From NCBI RefSeq assembly GCF_019578655.1, contig NC_063257.1, forward strand, positions 13,640,001 through 13,704,000: a stretch of 64,000 bases of DNA, read 5' to 3'. Numbering within the stretch: the stretch's first letter is position 1; each line of letters begins with the position of its first letter. Positions 50,901 through 63,900 of the stretch are shown in pieces. The notes below the pieces were generated by a model. It did not search any database. It was not told the origin of the DNA and saw nothing but the letters and a program-made list of their open reading frames with translations. This DNA comes from Ricinus communis (taxonomy: Eukaryota; Streptophyta; Magnoliopsida; Malpighiales; Euphorbiaceae). The position numbers and the translations under genes were made by a program.

Positions 50901-52531
50901 TTTTTTAATGTTGGTTAGTAATTTTAAATGGTTTTCATTGGCATAATCAAGAAAAGAGTTATTTTTTGGAGGAGAAAATTGAAAAGAGCTCTAAGAGTTT
51001 TATAGGAAGATGAAGAGTTGGTATTTGAGTTTTCTTGGAACTCTTGAGTTTGCTTACCCTTATGTTTCCAATACCTGTCATATAGGTGGTATTGAACTTT
51101 GAGCTAGAAATTCTTAGGTAATTTATTTATTTATTTTGGATTAGATATAAAAATAAATTTATGGATTTTAAAGAAATTTTTTTTTTATATATAGCCTTGA
51201 CCCTTGGACCATGTATATATATATGAAAAGGATAATTATTGGACCTATAATTATTTTTAAGCCCAAATTTACTACAAATAGTGATAAAAGTCTAGACCGT
51301 TAGCAAGTCCATATAAACATTAATTAGTTAAGTAATTAAATAATTAATTAACCGAAGGATATCAATTGCAATGGTCAAAAAAGAAGTTAGTTAGCAAGTG
51401 GCGACAGATGCGGGAGGATGAATGTCAGTTACCTAGTCAATAAGAGTCTTGCACTCCAACTCCTCAAGTAATAGAGATAATGGGGCTTTGGTGGCTGAAA
51501 AAGATAAATATATCTCAAAATAAGTGGAATGTAGAAAGCTCTATAAAAAGAAAAGAGATCAGAATGGTAGGATCAACATAATATCAACACCAGCAAATAC
51601 TCAGATTGTTAAAGCTTCAACAAATTTAACTGTCATTCTATATTTTTCTTATGTATTTATTGTTCATTCTCATTCAAACACTAGTTGATTTAATGAATTT
51701 TTCAATAATTTAATATAAGTCTCTTAACTTATTTATTTACAATCACTTAGTACAATTACTATCATTCATTGGTATCTGTTCAGAATTTATATAAATTTTA
51801 GCAAAGAATTTAGAAATTTATAAATCATTTGATTAAAAAGTTATTAAGGCATAATTATCCTTATTGAAATTAAGTATAAAATTTAATGAATACTTTATAT
51901 CATTAAGCCAGTCGATGTTAGCTTGCTTTTAGTTATTTGATAAAGCTATTCTCTTAATCACTCTTTTAGTTATTTGAGAGAAGTCCTGAATTGAAGCATA
52001 CAAATGTTGGGATTATATCCATGGCAAATGGAAGCCAGTTCTTCATTACTTTGTTACCACCTCCAGCTCTAGATGGCAGTGACATTTACTTTTTCCTTTA
52101 CCCCCTTTTCTTGTAGAAATTTATTACCTCTGAAGGTTGCATTATGTTTGCATTATGACTTGATAATTACATGTTTGAAAATGAAATTATTGTGCAAGTT
52201 ATCAGAGCTTGTCCTCATATAAACAGCCAAAATTCAAGGCAGTGCTTGTCAATTCAAGCTTCAACCCAATTGGGCCTAAATTTGATTCTCATTTGATTCT
52301 CATTTGATTCTATGAGAATTATAAGCATTATCAGTTCCTTTAAAATTTATATGAAAAATACAAAAAAAAATATCATCCTGTGATTTTATTGATAACAATC
52401 TTAAGTATGTAATCTATTAAGAAAGAAAAAATCTATGTTTTTTAAGTAAATATAGCTAATGCCATTTAAAGTTGACGACATGTCTATAACGTGAACTGTC
52501 TTTTATTTTTAAAGACATAAATAATATATAT

Positions 52532-52584
<53 letters not shown>

Positions 52585-53422
52585 CTGAAATATAAATCTT
52601 TTTGATATGTGTTATTATTTGGATAACACATTAGATTTCTTATCTATATTATATCTATTTTTAATATATAAAATTAAAATTATATATAATTTTATAATTT
52701 CTATTAATTATTAATTAAAAATTATATTTCTAACTAAACAATGATTTTAATTTTAGAAAATATTATTTTAATTATAATTCTAATATTATTATTAACCAAA
52801 AATTAATTTTTTAATTAAAGAATGATTCTATTCTTAAAAATAATATTTTAAATAATATTATTATGTTATATTAATTAATAAGTTGGTTTTTATATAATAA
52901 TTTTAATTCTAAAAACTAATAATGTTAATTATATTTATAATATTAATTTATATATTAGTAGAGATCAATTAATAAATATTTTTAAACTAATTTTTATATT
53001 ACCACACTAATAAAATTTTAAAATATTAAGATCTAATTTATTATTATTTTTAAGATCTTATAAATAATTATTAAATATATAAATTTTATTTATAAACTCA
53101 ATTTATATTATTATTTATAATTAAAATAATAAAGGCGGTCATACAACTTCCATATAAAATATAGACAATTACTATTTTTATGAGCGAATCTCTCGGAAAA
53201 AGGTCCATAAATACAAACAATTATATTATTTATCAATATAAATATTTATAGCATCACGATTTCATTTTATTATATCATTATGTTGATACACAAGTTACTA
53301 TTAGCTAGGGAAGGAATCTTAGTCTATTTTTGCTCTTAAAGAGTGATAGCTAAGCCCAGCTCCCTCAAGCTTTATTCTGCTTCTACTTCATCATTAAACT
53401 CTTAAAACTGACGCATAATGCC
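50901..53422. other. AT-rich intergenic and repeat-derived DNA
   Basis: 50940-51200 may continue the LTR begun at 48844. 51380-51720 has promoter-like sequence (TCTATAAAAAGAAAAGAG at 51539) of LTR character. 52280-52315 has three copies of CATTTGATTCT, and 52534-52580 is a TA microsatellite. 52590-53130 is extremely AT-rich. No gene recognised. Confidence 0.45.
52534..52580. repeat. (TA)n microsatellite
   Basis: An uninterrupted TA run of about 23 repeats. Confidence 0.95.
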
Positions 53423-53916
53423 TTAGTAGTGTACCCTGCAACACAAGACACCCATGTAAATTAGCATTTCTAAATCGCACAATAATACTATCAATTGATC
53501 AAGAAAAATCTCTTGTAAATAATATATAAACAGAAAGTGAGACCGAAGAAAAGAAGGCATTACTTGGAGCAGTCAGTGTTGGGGCTAACTATGTATGGTG
53601 AAGTAGTTCTACACTTAGCAGGAAGCTCATTAACTCTCGTATAATTAAGTCCAGGGATACTGGCAGCACCATCCTTGACGCACTGACACTTGAGCTTCAG
53701 ATCTTCGTTGGTCTTGGCAAGTGCAAGTGAATCTTTAATGCCTTGGCAGCAAGCTGGGGGTACGTCCCCTCCAAATATCCCATAAGGTATGCATGGAGTC
53801 AGTAGAATTGTCACTTCTGCACATGAAATTTCTGCAGATACGTAAGGATGAATGACTAGCATGGATGACACTGCTAACACTACCAACAGTGATTCCGCCA
53901 TCTGCTTAATACCCAT
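53423..53916 (-). CDS. Type 1 non-specific lipid transfer protein
   Basis: Two exons on the reverse strand: 53916-53564, then 53435-53423 after a 128-base GT-AG intron. The product is 121 residues: a signal peptide of 28 (cleavage after VSA) and a mature 93-residue protein. All eight cysteines are present with nsLTP1 spacing: C4-X9-C14-X13-C28C29-X19-C49-X-C51-X22-C74-X13-C88. The two family pentapeptides appear as TNEDL (41-45, usual Arg/Lys replaced by Leu) and PYIVS (79-83). Such proteins are secreted, hold a fatty acyl chain in a four-helix cavity, and act in cutin/wax transport or defence. Intron 1 near the last Cys is a conserved nsLTP1 position. The last exon adds Val-His-Tyr. If the intron were retained, TAA ends the protein after Lys90, so both forms should fold. 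I chose this Met because an upstream in-frame Met at 53943 would add nine residues coded by a CT microsatellite. The gene appears intact. Confidence 0.93.
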
Positions 53917-53923
53917 TTTGCGA

Positions 53924-53940
53924 TCTCTCTCTCTCTCTTT
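53924..53940. repeat. CT microsatellite in the LTP 5' UTR
   Basis: CTCTCTCTCTCTCTTT (GA repeat on the gene strand), within 25 bases of the start codon. GA/CT tracts are common in plant core promoters and leaders. It creates an upstream in-frame Met with RERERD residues. Confidence 0.85.
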
Positions 53941-53989
53941 CAAGACCCTTTTTCTTCTGTGCGACTCCCAACACTCAGCTTTGTGCCCT

Positions 53990-54000
53990 TTTTATAATAG
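53990..54000 (-). promoter_or_regulatory. TATA box of the LTP gene
   Basis: On the reverse strand CTATTATAAAAAGGG lies about 80 bases upstream of the start codon, a normal distance for a short plant leader. Confidence 0.7.
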
Positions 54001-55884
54001 AGTGACACATCACTACAAGTAGTGATGGAAATGGTTCATCACTTTTCTATGTCTCTATGGGAGACCCAATCTAAATATCTTTTAACTTTGAAAAATCTAT
54101 ATGATCTTTTCTTTCTTTTTTACTTTTTCTTGTTTTTCATTAGAATTCATTTTTAGTTCACTATCATTCACTTTTAGATCAGGATGTCTCTCTTTTCTTA
54201 TTTTAAGTTAATTAAAGGTTTAATTATTAATTAAATATTAAATTTTACACTTTTTAATAATTTTATTTAATTATTTTAAAATCAATATTTAAATTATTAA
54301 ATTATTTTTAAAAATATTTTCTGATAGCAATTTTTAATTCACGAAAAGAAAAATGATGTGAGAACTCAACTATACTTATTTTTTATAAAAACTAAAAAAC
54401 TATACTTATCAAAAGAAAAATAATTATTAATGAGTAAAAATAATTTGTCTTAAACTTAATAATATAGCTATTAAAATTTTATATATGTACATTTTTTTAT
54501 ACATTTCACATCTAAAATGCAAAAAATAATTTTGTTGACTCACTAACTTTTATGTTAATAAGTATAATTGGCTTGTCACGTTATTTTTTTCATTATAAAA
54601 TTTTAAAAATTGTTCTCAAAAAGTATTTTTGAATATAAATTAAAAATATAGTTATTTATTTAAAAAATTTGATATAATTGTATAAAATTATTAGAAAGTG
54701 TAAAGTTCAGAATTAATTAGTAACTAAACCAAATAATTATTAATATTTTCTTTTAGGATTTTTATGGTTCATTGAAGGTGTTAAGTTAATAGTCTTATAG
54801 TCCTTCACTACAGATATGTTATGTTCTTTCTCTATGAGAATGATAAAGAGAAAAAAAAAAATTCAATTTGATATTCAAACGATCAAGCTTGTCAAAAGAC
54901 ACCTATAAAATTGATATGTAGTGTCACTTAGTATAGTGTTCTTCCCACATTGCAATCTGCTATTCTGTCAATATGATTAATGATTATTATAAATAAATTT
55001 CTTTACATATAATTTTTAATATTTGATATTTATTTTTATTTTTTTGTAATAAAAGATATTTGATAATTCTCATTAATGGAATATTCTTTCTATAAAAAGG
55101 AGGCTGAAATCATTTTCTATCCTTATCCTTCCTTAACTTTCCTCTTGTTCATCTAGATCCTTTTACATTCTTTTTCTTCTACTTCAATCCTCTAACTACT
55201 AATTTTCTACAAAAAAAATCATTGAAACTAAAATTTTTTTTATTCAATCCTATCCAATAGCTATAGTAACATTCAACAGAGCCTGCTCCTATATGAGTTC
55301 TTTTAACAATAATTTAAAATTTTTCAATTTCTTATATTGACTTTTAATCTTGTAATTTCAATGAAAGCAGCTAATGCTTGATTATTAGTAGACTATACTA
55401 TTTAGAATCAACTAGATTTTATTTTAATTTTCTGAAAAATACAGAATTTATTAAAATTTTATTTGAATTTCTAAAATATTTTAATTTATTTTAAAACTCA
55501 ATTAGGCTAAAATTGTAAATTTGCTAAATTATATGATTAAATTAATAATTTCTAAAAAATGGACAAAATAGCAAAATTTTGTAAAAATCTGAATTATTTA
55601 AACTATTAGGCCGAAAATAAAAAATAAACAAAGGATTCAATAGTAAATTAAGCCTGCAAGTGACGCAGTATTAGCTCGCTTGCAGCTATGAATAGACTAA
55701 TTCTTCATAATAATGTAATAGCATGAATTAGATGGTTTGGCAGTTCTTACAGTTTGTCTACAAAGGCGGGCCAGAAATTTGGTGTTGAAATTTCAATGAT
55801 TATGATTGATATTACGAATTTACAAGAAGATTAAGATGTATTCTGTCTTTTATTGTGATAGCTGTTTGTTGGCAATTTTACAAT
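54001..55884. other. AT-rich intergenic DNA
   Basis: Upstream of the LTP gene. A CACATCACTACAAGTAGTGATG palindrome-like block lies at 54005-54027. No gene or clear repeat further up. 55085-55115 has a TATAAAAAGG box with no ORF behind it. Confidence 0.45.
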
Positions 55885-56038
55885 GTATAAGAAATTTCAG
55901 AACTGCCAGTTTCAAAATGGTTACCTAAGTAGAATTTGCAACAATCTTGATAAGAAAAGGAGTATAAGAAACTTCAAAACTGCCGGTTTCAAAATGGTTA
56001 CCTAAGTAGAATTTGCAACAATCTTGATAGGGAAAGGA
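55885..56038 (+). repeat. 77-base tandem duplication
   Basis: Two units of 77 bases (55885-55961 and 55962-56038), each beginning GTATAAGAAA and containing GGTTACCTAAGTAGAATTTG. They differ at only a few positions, so the duplication is recent. Non-coding. Confidence 0.9.
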
Positions 56039-56826
56039 GTAGCACGAATACTTACATTCTTATATATTAAACTAGCTTACGGATGCAAATTGTTAATATA
56101 AAAGTTCTAACATAATCTTATTTAATAAATTAGTATATAATATAAGTTAATGAGTTATTAAACTCCATCATAAATAAATATATAGTACTATATATTCATC
56201 AATTTTCTATAGAATTAGAAATTTATATGAAATTATGATAGGATTAGAATTAGATAAGATTAATCACTAATTAATTCTATTAGGATTAATATTAAGAATA
56301 TTTAGTCAGTTTAATAATCTTTCCTCGTACTTTTATATGTATTAGTTTCTTTCCTCACGCACATTGCACATGAAAATTAATTATTTGAATCGTTATTACT
56401 TAAAAATAATACATTTTTAAATTTAGCATCATAAATAACTTTTAGTATTAATACAATGACAAACGCTTTAAATTAATATATTCATCTACAAATCTATTTA
56501 TAATGCATAAAATTTATATTGGTCATTCCTATACCTAGCAATAAGTAAGTTCAAAATATTTTTAAAGACAAATCAAGATTCACCTATATCATTAAACATA
56601 TATAAATTTACATTAAATAATTGCACACTAATGAATTTGTAGATGCATTACATGAAAAAACTTTCTCAAAGTTTGTGCTATATATTTCAATTAAATATTA
56701 ATATTAAATAGTTTATATAGTTTTAAATAGAATTTCAATTAGAATCATTTAGATCAACATTAGACTAACGTAATTTAATTAGAAGACTACTACTATATTA
56801 TTATTATATATTATTATTATTGTTGT
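56039..56826. other. AT-rich intergenic DNA
   Basis: No gene. A short ATT/TTG trinucleotide run (56791-56830) abuts the LTR that follows. Confidence 0.5.
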
Positions 56827-58082
56827 TGTTGAACCTTGAGGATTATTAATCATATTTTAATGATCACAAACAATTAAGATTTACTAATTTTATGTTTGAG
56901 TATTTATGTGCAAAGAAACAAAATTGATTCTTCTAAAACATGGCACATTCACACCGTGAACTTTTATTCACGACTGTGAAACGCCAGCTTTCTGACCATG
57001 AAAAAAAGTTTCTACCACAAAAAATTCTCAACTCAAATAACAAAAAAGATAGTAGTGTTTACGACATCCTTTCCATCCGTAAAAATGAGAATTCATTTCT
57101 TCATGCCGATGACGAATGCTTTCTTCCTAAAGTTTGAAGAAACCACAGAAGAAGTTATAGCCAACATTTTCAGTAGTGAAGGTGGAAATTCATTTCCATG
57201 AATAAATCCTTCTAGCCATGAAAAAAGATTCACGCCCATGAAAGATGTAAATACTCCAAAGCTTTAAGAAATCATAATAGAGTTCACAACTAAAGTTTCC
57301 AGTCGTGAAAACCTAAGTTCCCAACCGTGAATAAGAGTTTTCAACCGTGAAAAGCATACTTCCTAATCATGAAGAATTGTTCACTCCCATAATAGGTTCA
57401 AGCTTTTTAAATCTATTTTTTTGCGCTGATGCTTCACGACCGTGAAGGACTCTTTCCATCCATGAAACTGTATTTATGAAAATTGTTCAAACAATTACTT
57501 TTGTATTTAATGAGGGTGCAATATCTCTATTTCACTTAGAAATATTTGAAAATTCATTTCTAATTGTTTTAGGTCAATCAAGAGCATTTATATTGAGCCC
57601 CCATTATGTATTTACTCTCAACAACCTCAAATCTTCATATTTTCCATCTTGTATTAAAAATTCAAGTATGGTTTGGTAATTGAGTATGTAATTCTTATAT
57701 TCAAAGCTTAAGGGGTAGATTAAGTGTTTGGGTAAGGGAGTAAAAGCTCTTGTAACCAAGATTGAAAATCATAGAGTAGGTTAGAGTGCGAGCCTAGGAA
57801 AATACTTGGGTTATAGTGTGGACTTTTGAAATAATACTTGTGTTTGTTCTTAGCCTTGTAAAAGAAAACAAATAGAGTTAGGATTGTAGTTCTATTTGTT
57901 AGTGAAAATCTTAAGAGAACTCGTGAGGAGTGGATGCAGGAAAGTGTTAGCCGAACCATTATAAATTCTTAGTATTGTGAGTTGTGCTTGATTTTCCTTT
58001 TTGGTTCAACTTATCTTTTATTTTTATTTCAACCAATTCAACCCCAACCCCCACCCCCCCTCTTTCTTGGAAGACTTAATCA
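56827..58082 (+). repeat. 5' LTR of a third Sirevirus-like element
   Basis: From TGTTGAACCTTGAGG to AAGACTTAATCA, about 1,256 bases. The end block 'caaccaattcaaccccaac' before the boundary is shared with the other Sirevirus-like LTRs, but the rest is a different subfamily. 56950-57470 carries at least ten TTCACGACCGTGAA-like motifs in both orientations. The start and end are approximate. No Met-tRNA site follows, so that part is deleted. Confidence 0.7.
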
Positions 58083-58119
58083 TCTTGAAGTAAAGGTGCA
58101 TGGTAACCACATAAAACCA

Positions 58120-59330
58120 TGATGGAATGGGTCAAGCATTTAATAGGCCTCCCTTCCAACAAAGGGACCGATTACTCATATTGAAAGAACCGCATGGAAA
58201 TATTCCTTGAGAATGATGGAACTGATTTTTAGGATATTATTAAAGAAGGGTGACTCTTCCAACAAAGAAGAAATATGACATTGAAATGCTCAAGAATAAG
58301 AAAGAATGGTCTTTGGAATAAAAAAGGCTTTACTTAAGGGATAGAAAGGGTATGAACATTCTCTATTATACTCTATCTAGAGAAGAGTATGGTGGAGTTG
58401 AGTATTACCTTTCTGAAAAGGAGATTTGGAACTCATTGACTAATAATCGTGAAAGAACTACTCTAATCAAGATAAACAAGACTCAAATTTTAGTACATGA
58501 ATATGAGATGTTCCAAATGAAGCCTAATGAGAAAGTCTCTGAAATGTATAGCCGTCTTATGAGCATCATCAATGCCTTGAAGAAGCTTGGGAAGATATAT
58601 TAACTTGAAGAGATAAACAACAAGATTTTGAGATTTCTTCCTAGAAAGGAGTGGAAGTCAAAGGTTAACTCTATTGAAGAAGCTAACAACCATTCCACCC
58701 TCTCTATCGATCTCCTTATGTGAAAACTCCTCACTCATAAGAGGATCATGACAAATGATCAAAAAGAATTTGCCAAGGAAGTCAAGGACGAGAAGAATCA
58801 ATTGCACTCAAGGCAAAGCTTCTTGCTCTCATTTCTAAAAAGCTTAGAAACATTCTCATGAAGAAGAAGAAGTTTGGAAAATCATTCAAAAAGCATGATG
58901 ACAACAAGAGAGAATTCATCATATGCTTTGGTTGTAACAAATTGAGCCACATCAAAACGAATTTCCCCAAGCTCAAGAAGTATCCCAAGAAATAAAAGAA
59001 AAAGGCACTTAAAGCTACTTGGGATGACTTCAGTGAATCCTAGGATGGTGATGGCTCTAGTTGAGAATGAGGTAGTAATCTTTTCTTCAAGGCAATGGAG
59101 GAACCTACAAATGATGAGGTAATTAACTCTAACTCTCCTACTTATGATGAACTTGTTGAGATGTATGATCTTACCATGCATAAGTATGATTAAATGGTTT
59201 TAAAGAAAAAGTTTTTTGACAATAAAGTAAATAAGCTTGAAAATTTAATTGATGATTTAAAAATTGAAATTATTTCACTTTCTAAATCTAATGAAGAGTA
59301 GATTACTTCCCTAGAAGAATGTTGTCTAAA
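58120..59330 (+). pseudogene. gag: Copia gag pseudogene (third element), first part
   Basis: Segments: KGTDYSY and NRMEIFLENDGTDF, then MNILYYTLSREEYGGVEYYL, KEIWNSLTNNRERT and YEMFQMKPNEKVSEMYSRLM, a FLPRKEWKSKVNSIEEANN segment, and a zinc knuckle CFGCNKLSHIKTNF (58930) whose last Cys is Phe. A coiled-coil-like tail follows (LENLIDDLKIEIISLSKS). Homologous to the gags at 3287 and 29019, closer in layout to the latter. Stops at 58231, 58318, 58601, 58721 and others. Confidence 0.85.
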
Positions 59331-59736
59331 GGGAAGGTGGCTCTTGTAAAACATAAGAAAGTAATTAAGCTCAATGAGAAATTAACCATTGAAAATTTGA
59401 AGTACTCCAAAGAAAATGAGAGTTTGAAAAAGGAGCTTTCATAGATAAACTCTCAAATTGCAATTTTGATGGAACTGATTACCCATATTGGAAGAATCGC
59501 ATGGAAATATTCCTTAAGATTGATGGAATTGATCTTTAGGATATTATAGAAGAAGGAGTGACTCTTCCAACAAAGAAGGTGGCTCTTATGGAACATAAGA
59601 AAGTAACTAAGCTCGATGAGAACTTGACGACTGAAAACTTGAAGTGCTCTAAGAAAATGAGAGTTTGAAAAAGGAGCATTCATAGATAAACTCTCAAATT
59701 GCTATTTTTTCAAGGGGAAAAGAAAAACTTGATGAT
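59331..59736 (+). repeat. Scrambled duplication inside the gag
   Basis: A block of about 125 bases (59337-59461, GAAGGTGGCTCTTGTAAAAC ... AAACTCTCAAATTGC) recurs at 59577-59701 with about 10 differences. Between the two copies, 59462-59576 repeats the gag N-terminal segment from 58155-58270 (GATGGAACTGATTACCCATA). This looks like template switching or unequal recombination. Confidence 0.85.
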
Positions 59737-60393
59737 TTGATAAATACTCAAAGGTCACCTTTAATAAAGCATGGTTTAAGATTTGAACATGGTTCTTCTA
59801 GTAAGAACAAAATAATCTTTATGAAACCATCTAAGTTATTTACATCATCCTGCAATTCTTGCAAAGGAGCTTCTAGTTCTAGACCTAGAGGAGCTCAAGC
59901 TCTACTTCTTAATGCCCAACCCAAAAGGGCTAGTGGTCAAGGAAGGCAAAGGCAAATAGTTCAAAACGTTAAGGCCTCATATCAAAGGAGAAAACATGAT
60001 CATAAGCATTCATATGCTACACCTTCAAGTAATGGGCATGTGCATCAACAACATCATCATCATCATCTTAAAGATGTCACTTGCTTTTATTATTGTATAG
60101 ATGGACACATAAACTATAAGTATCCAATAAGAATGAGCCATTTAGGTATCTATTTAGTAATGCATCTATTATTAACAACGAGTAACACAAGTAAAAACAA
60201 GTGGTACCTTGATAATGGGTATTCTAGACACATGACAAGGAACCCGCATCTCTTCTCACACCTTGAGATGAAAAATGAAGGTAAGGTAACCTTTGGTCAC
60301 AATGATAAAGGTAAGATCATCGGCATCAGGAAAATTGGTAAGGAAGACTCACCCTAATTGACAATATGCTTTGTATGGATGATCTAAAATACA
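59737..60393 (+). pseudogene. Copia gag end and protease (third element)
   Basis: A 206-residue open stretch with a His-rich run (near 59980-60070), a knuckle-like CFYYCIDGHINYKYP, and the protease block KWYLDNGYSRHMTRNPHLFS, in which the usual DSG is DNG, so the active site is changed. It then has KVTFGHNDKGKIIGI. A one-base loss at about 60355 shifts the frame, after which IDNMLCMDDLKY continues to about 60393. Homology stops there because a Mutator-like element is inserted. Confidence 0.82.
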
Positions 60394-60946
60394 AGTCTGA
60401 ATTCATACGTGGCCTCATAAACTTTTTATTATTTGTCACTTGGCCACCTGAACTTTCTTTTTAACCATATAGCTACCGGAACTAACTCGTTTGGACCACA
60501 TAAACTTATTTTCTCTTTTAATCAAAATGTTTATAAATAATCGCGCTGACATGGCATTAGAAAACGACAAGTGTTAAAAAAGGCATAAATAAAGCCAGGT
60601 CATCAAAACGTTTTGTTTTGGAAACCCTAAATCCCCATATCAAATCGCAAAAAAAAAGTTCTTTTGGAAATCAAAATCCCCAAACCTAGAAAGCAAATAT
60701 CAAACTTCCTGCCATTGAGTTCTTACAATGCAACTACTAAAATATTATTAAAGGTTTATTTCGTCAAAGCAATCGAGGTTATTGAGAGTTTTAAAGGTAT
60801 GCATTGGCCATTTTTCTACACTTTTGAGCTTTATCGTTTTTGGAGAAAAAAGGAAGCATTTTTAAAAAAACTGATGTTGTTGTGTAAAAGATGCTTTCAG
60901 TTCCTTTCTGAGTTATTCTTTTTCCTTTTTGCTTTGTGGTGACAGT

Positions 60947-63900
60947 ATGGATAAATGTGTGGATGTCAGATAGATTCATGGTGGTGTTTTTGTAAATAAG
61001 TTGTCTTATGATGGTGGTCTTATTAACATTGACAAGGGTTATGATGTAGATAAATTTAGTTTATTTGAATTTTTAGGTGTAGCAAGAGAGTTAGGTTATA
61101 TTACAGTAGCTGGGTTTCGTATGAGGAATGATAGTGGTGTTGGTTTTAGGAGTTTAAACTCAAATAATGACATAATGGAATGGGTTAAGGGTTTAGGTAA
61201 TGGATATACAATAGACATATTTATTGAGCACACAATTGATGAACCAGAAATAGCAAATCTTAGTGAGCTTAAAAACATTTACTGGAAGACATAAACCAAG
61301 ACAAAAACAGTTACCCTGCCCCAAACATTGACAGCAGCCGAAAGAGTGACCCTTCCCTAAACATTGACCCTAGCCCAGATAATGACCCTACTCCAAACAT
61401 TGACCCTAGCCCAGACAATGTTCCAAACAATGACCCTAGTCTAGACATTGACCCTGGCCCATACCTAGGCTTTGCTAGAAGCCTAGACTGTAAGAAAAAT
61501 GCACCAAATACATACACTGACCTAGAATGTGAGCCAAATACCTTCCCAAACCCTAAATGCAATGAATGGCATAACTGTGAGACAATAAATGAGGACATAC
61601 AGTAGGTGATAATGCAGGTATTAATGTAGTTCTATAGAGTCTTAATCAATATAGTAGTGATTCCAATAGTAGTGAGAAAGAACTAGAAATTCATATTGGT
61701 GAAGTAGAAGAGATATACTGTAATGGAGATGCTGGTAGTGAGATTGATGAAGAGTTAAGACAGTATAGGAAAAATATTAGAGAAGATAACAGGAGAAGAG
61801 GTGAGCAAAATACAGAGGAAGATGGGGATGAGATCCCATTAAGGAAAATAGGAAATGATATTGGTTATGAATATATTGCTAGGGAAGAAAGATATGAAGG
61901 TTTAGTTGGGGGTGATGAAGCATACTATGCTAGTTCAAATACAGGTGGTAATGAGGAAAGTGAAGAAGTGAGTGCTGATAAGCAACCACAAAGGAGAAAA
62001 AGCATGGAGAGAATTAGGTATGACCCTAATACTGCATTTCCTATGTGGCATACTTACCAATTTAGAGAAGCTATAGCTAAATATGGTATTGCTAAAGGTA
62101 TTAAGTTGAAAAAAAATGCCTAATAATTTGTATAGGTTAGGGTGAAATGTACAAAAAAGGGTTGTCCTTGGTTGTTGTACGTTAGGATAGAGGAATCAAC
62201 TAATGATTTCATCATTAAAACATATAATCCAATACACAATTGTTATAGACAAACAAGAATAAGCTATGTGATTCGAAATATATTGCAAAATATTTTAGGG
62301 ACTATTATTTCACAACTAGGGATTAAGTTATGGGAGTTAAAATCTAGTGAGGGATAGGATAAATTAACAGTTAAAGTTGGAAAAACACTATGTAGAAGGG
62401 CAAAAAATGTTGGTGTTAAAAAGTGTAATAGGGGATCCTAAGATTGAATATAGAAGGTTGCATGATTATATTGAGAAGATAATTAAATCAAATCCAGGGA
62501 CAACTTTTTTTGTTATGATGATAAAAGTGAGCCTGGTAAGCATTTATTCAAGAGGATTTATTTATTTTTTTGATGCCATAAAGTAAGGATAGAAAGATGG
62601 TATTAGGAATTGTATAGGATTAGATGGTTGTTTTCTAAAGGACCTTGCTAAGGTCAACTTCTTGTCGCTGTCTCTAAGGATGGAAATGACTAGATGTTCA
62701 TTGCTTGGGGAGTAGTTGATTTAGAGATTAAAAAGATTAGACATTGTTCATTAAGTTTTGAAGCTTGATCTGGACATTGAAAATGGTTCAGGCTTGACTG
62801 TTGTGACAGATATGCAAAAGGTATACATCTTAACACTAATTTTTTTGTTAATTCTGTTGTGTATTATCAATTTATTTATTTAATTATTTTTTTTACTTTG
62901 TTGGTGTATTATTCTAGCAGAGATTGATTCCAACCACTGAAGAGCTATTACCTGAAGCTGAACATAAAATGTGTGGCAAGGATGTTTGAACTAATTAAGC
63001 AAAAAAGTGAAGAGGAGAGGAAAGGAGGAAAAAGTTTCGAAAGATTACTGGGGCTCCATTTGAAAAACTGCTTAAAGAAAAGTTGGATGAGTTGACAAAA
63101 TTAGGAATTGGAATTGTAGAAGAGTTGCTAACTTATCCTATAGAGCACTAGTGTAAAGCATACTTTAGGTTCGATAGTCAATATAATATTATAGAAAATA
63201 ACATGTATAAGACCTTTAATGGTTGGATTTTAAGTGCTAGATTTAGGTCCATTATCAATATGCTAGAGGCAATCAAAATATAAATAATGACAAGACAATG
63301 AGTAATGAGAAAATTTACAAATACCTAGATATCTAATATATCACCTACAACAATGTTTATGTTAGAGAAAAATAAAGAAGCAGTAATGTCTTGTCAACTA
63401 ATTTGGAATGGGGAATATGATTTTAAGGTTGTTAAGGGGGATTATGACCATAATGTTGACTTTAAAAAGAGACATGCACTTATTAATGGTGGCAGCTCAA
63501 GAGAACTCCATGTCCACATGTTATATGTTGCATGTATTATAAAAATTTGCAGCCTGTCAGAGGCTTCAAGCTTTGGGATGAGACTAATTCACCGCTAATA
63601 GATGTGATCACCAAGAAACCAAGAAGACCAAAGAAAGTAAGAAGGAAGGCAAGAGATGAGCAAAAAAATTTAGAAAACTCTCAAGACAAGGCGTCAAGAT
63701 GATATGCTCCATCTGCAAGTCTAAAGGCCATAACAAGGTTGGTTGTCCACAAAAGGGCCATACATAAGGTATGTTTCATAATGTTTAATTCCTTTACTCA
63801 TGTGTGTTGAGCTTTGGCATTGATTATTATGTATTTATGAAATATTAGGATAATTTTGCTGCACCAAATGTATCTAGTGCCTCTAATGTTGTAAGTGAAA

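Noticed and set aside
56940..57201. Two overlapping open frames in the third Sirevirus-like LTR.
   Set aside because: They arise from the repeated TTCACGACCGTGAA motifs of U3.
57720..57959. Reverse-strand 79-residue frame.
   Set aside because: It lies within an LTR and is not conserved in the related LTRs.
61311..61598. Reverse-strand frame with repeated Gly-Ser-Met-Phe, silk-like.
   Set aside because: It is the antisense of the MULE Asp-Pro repeat.
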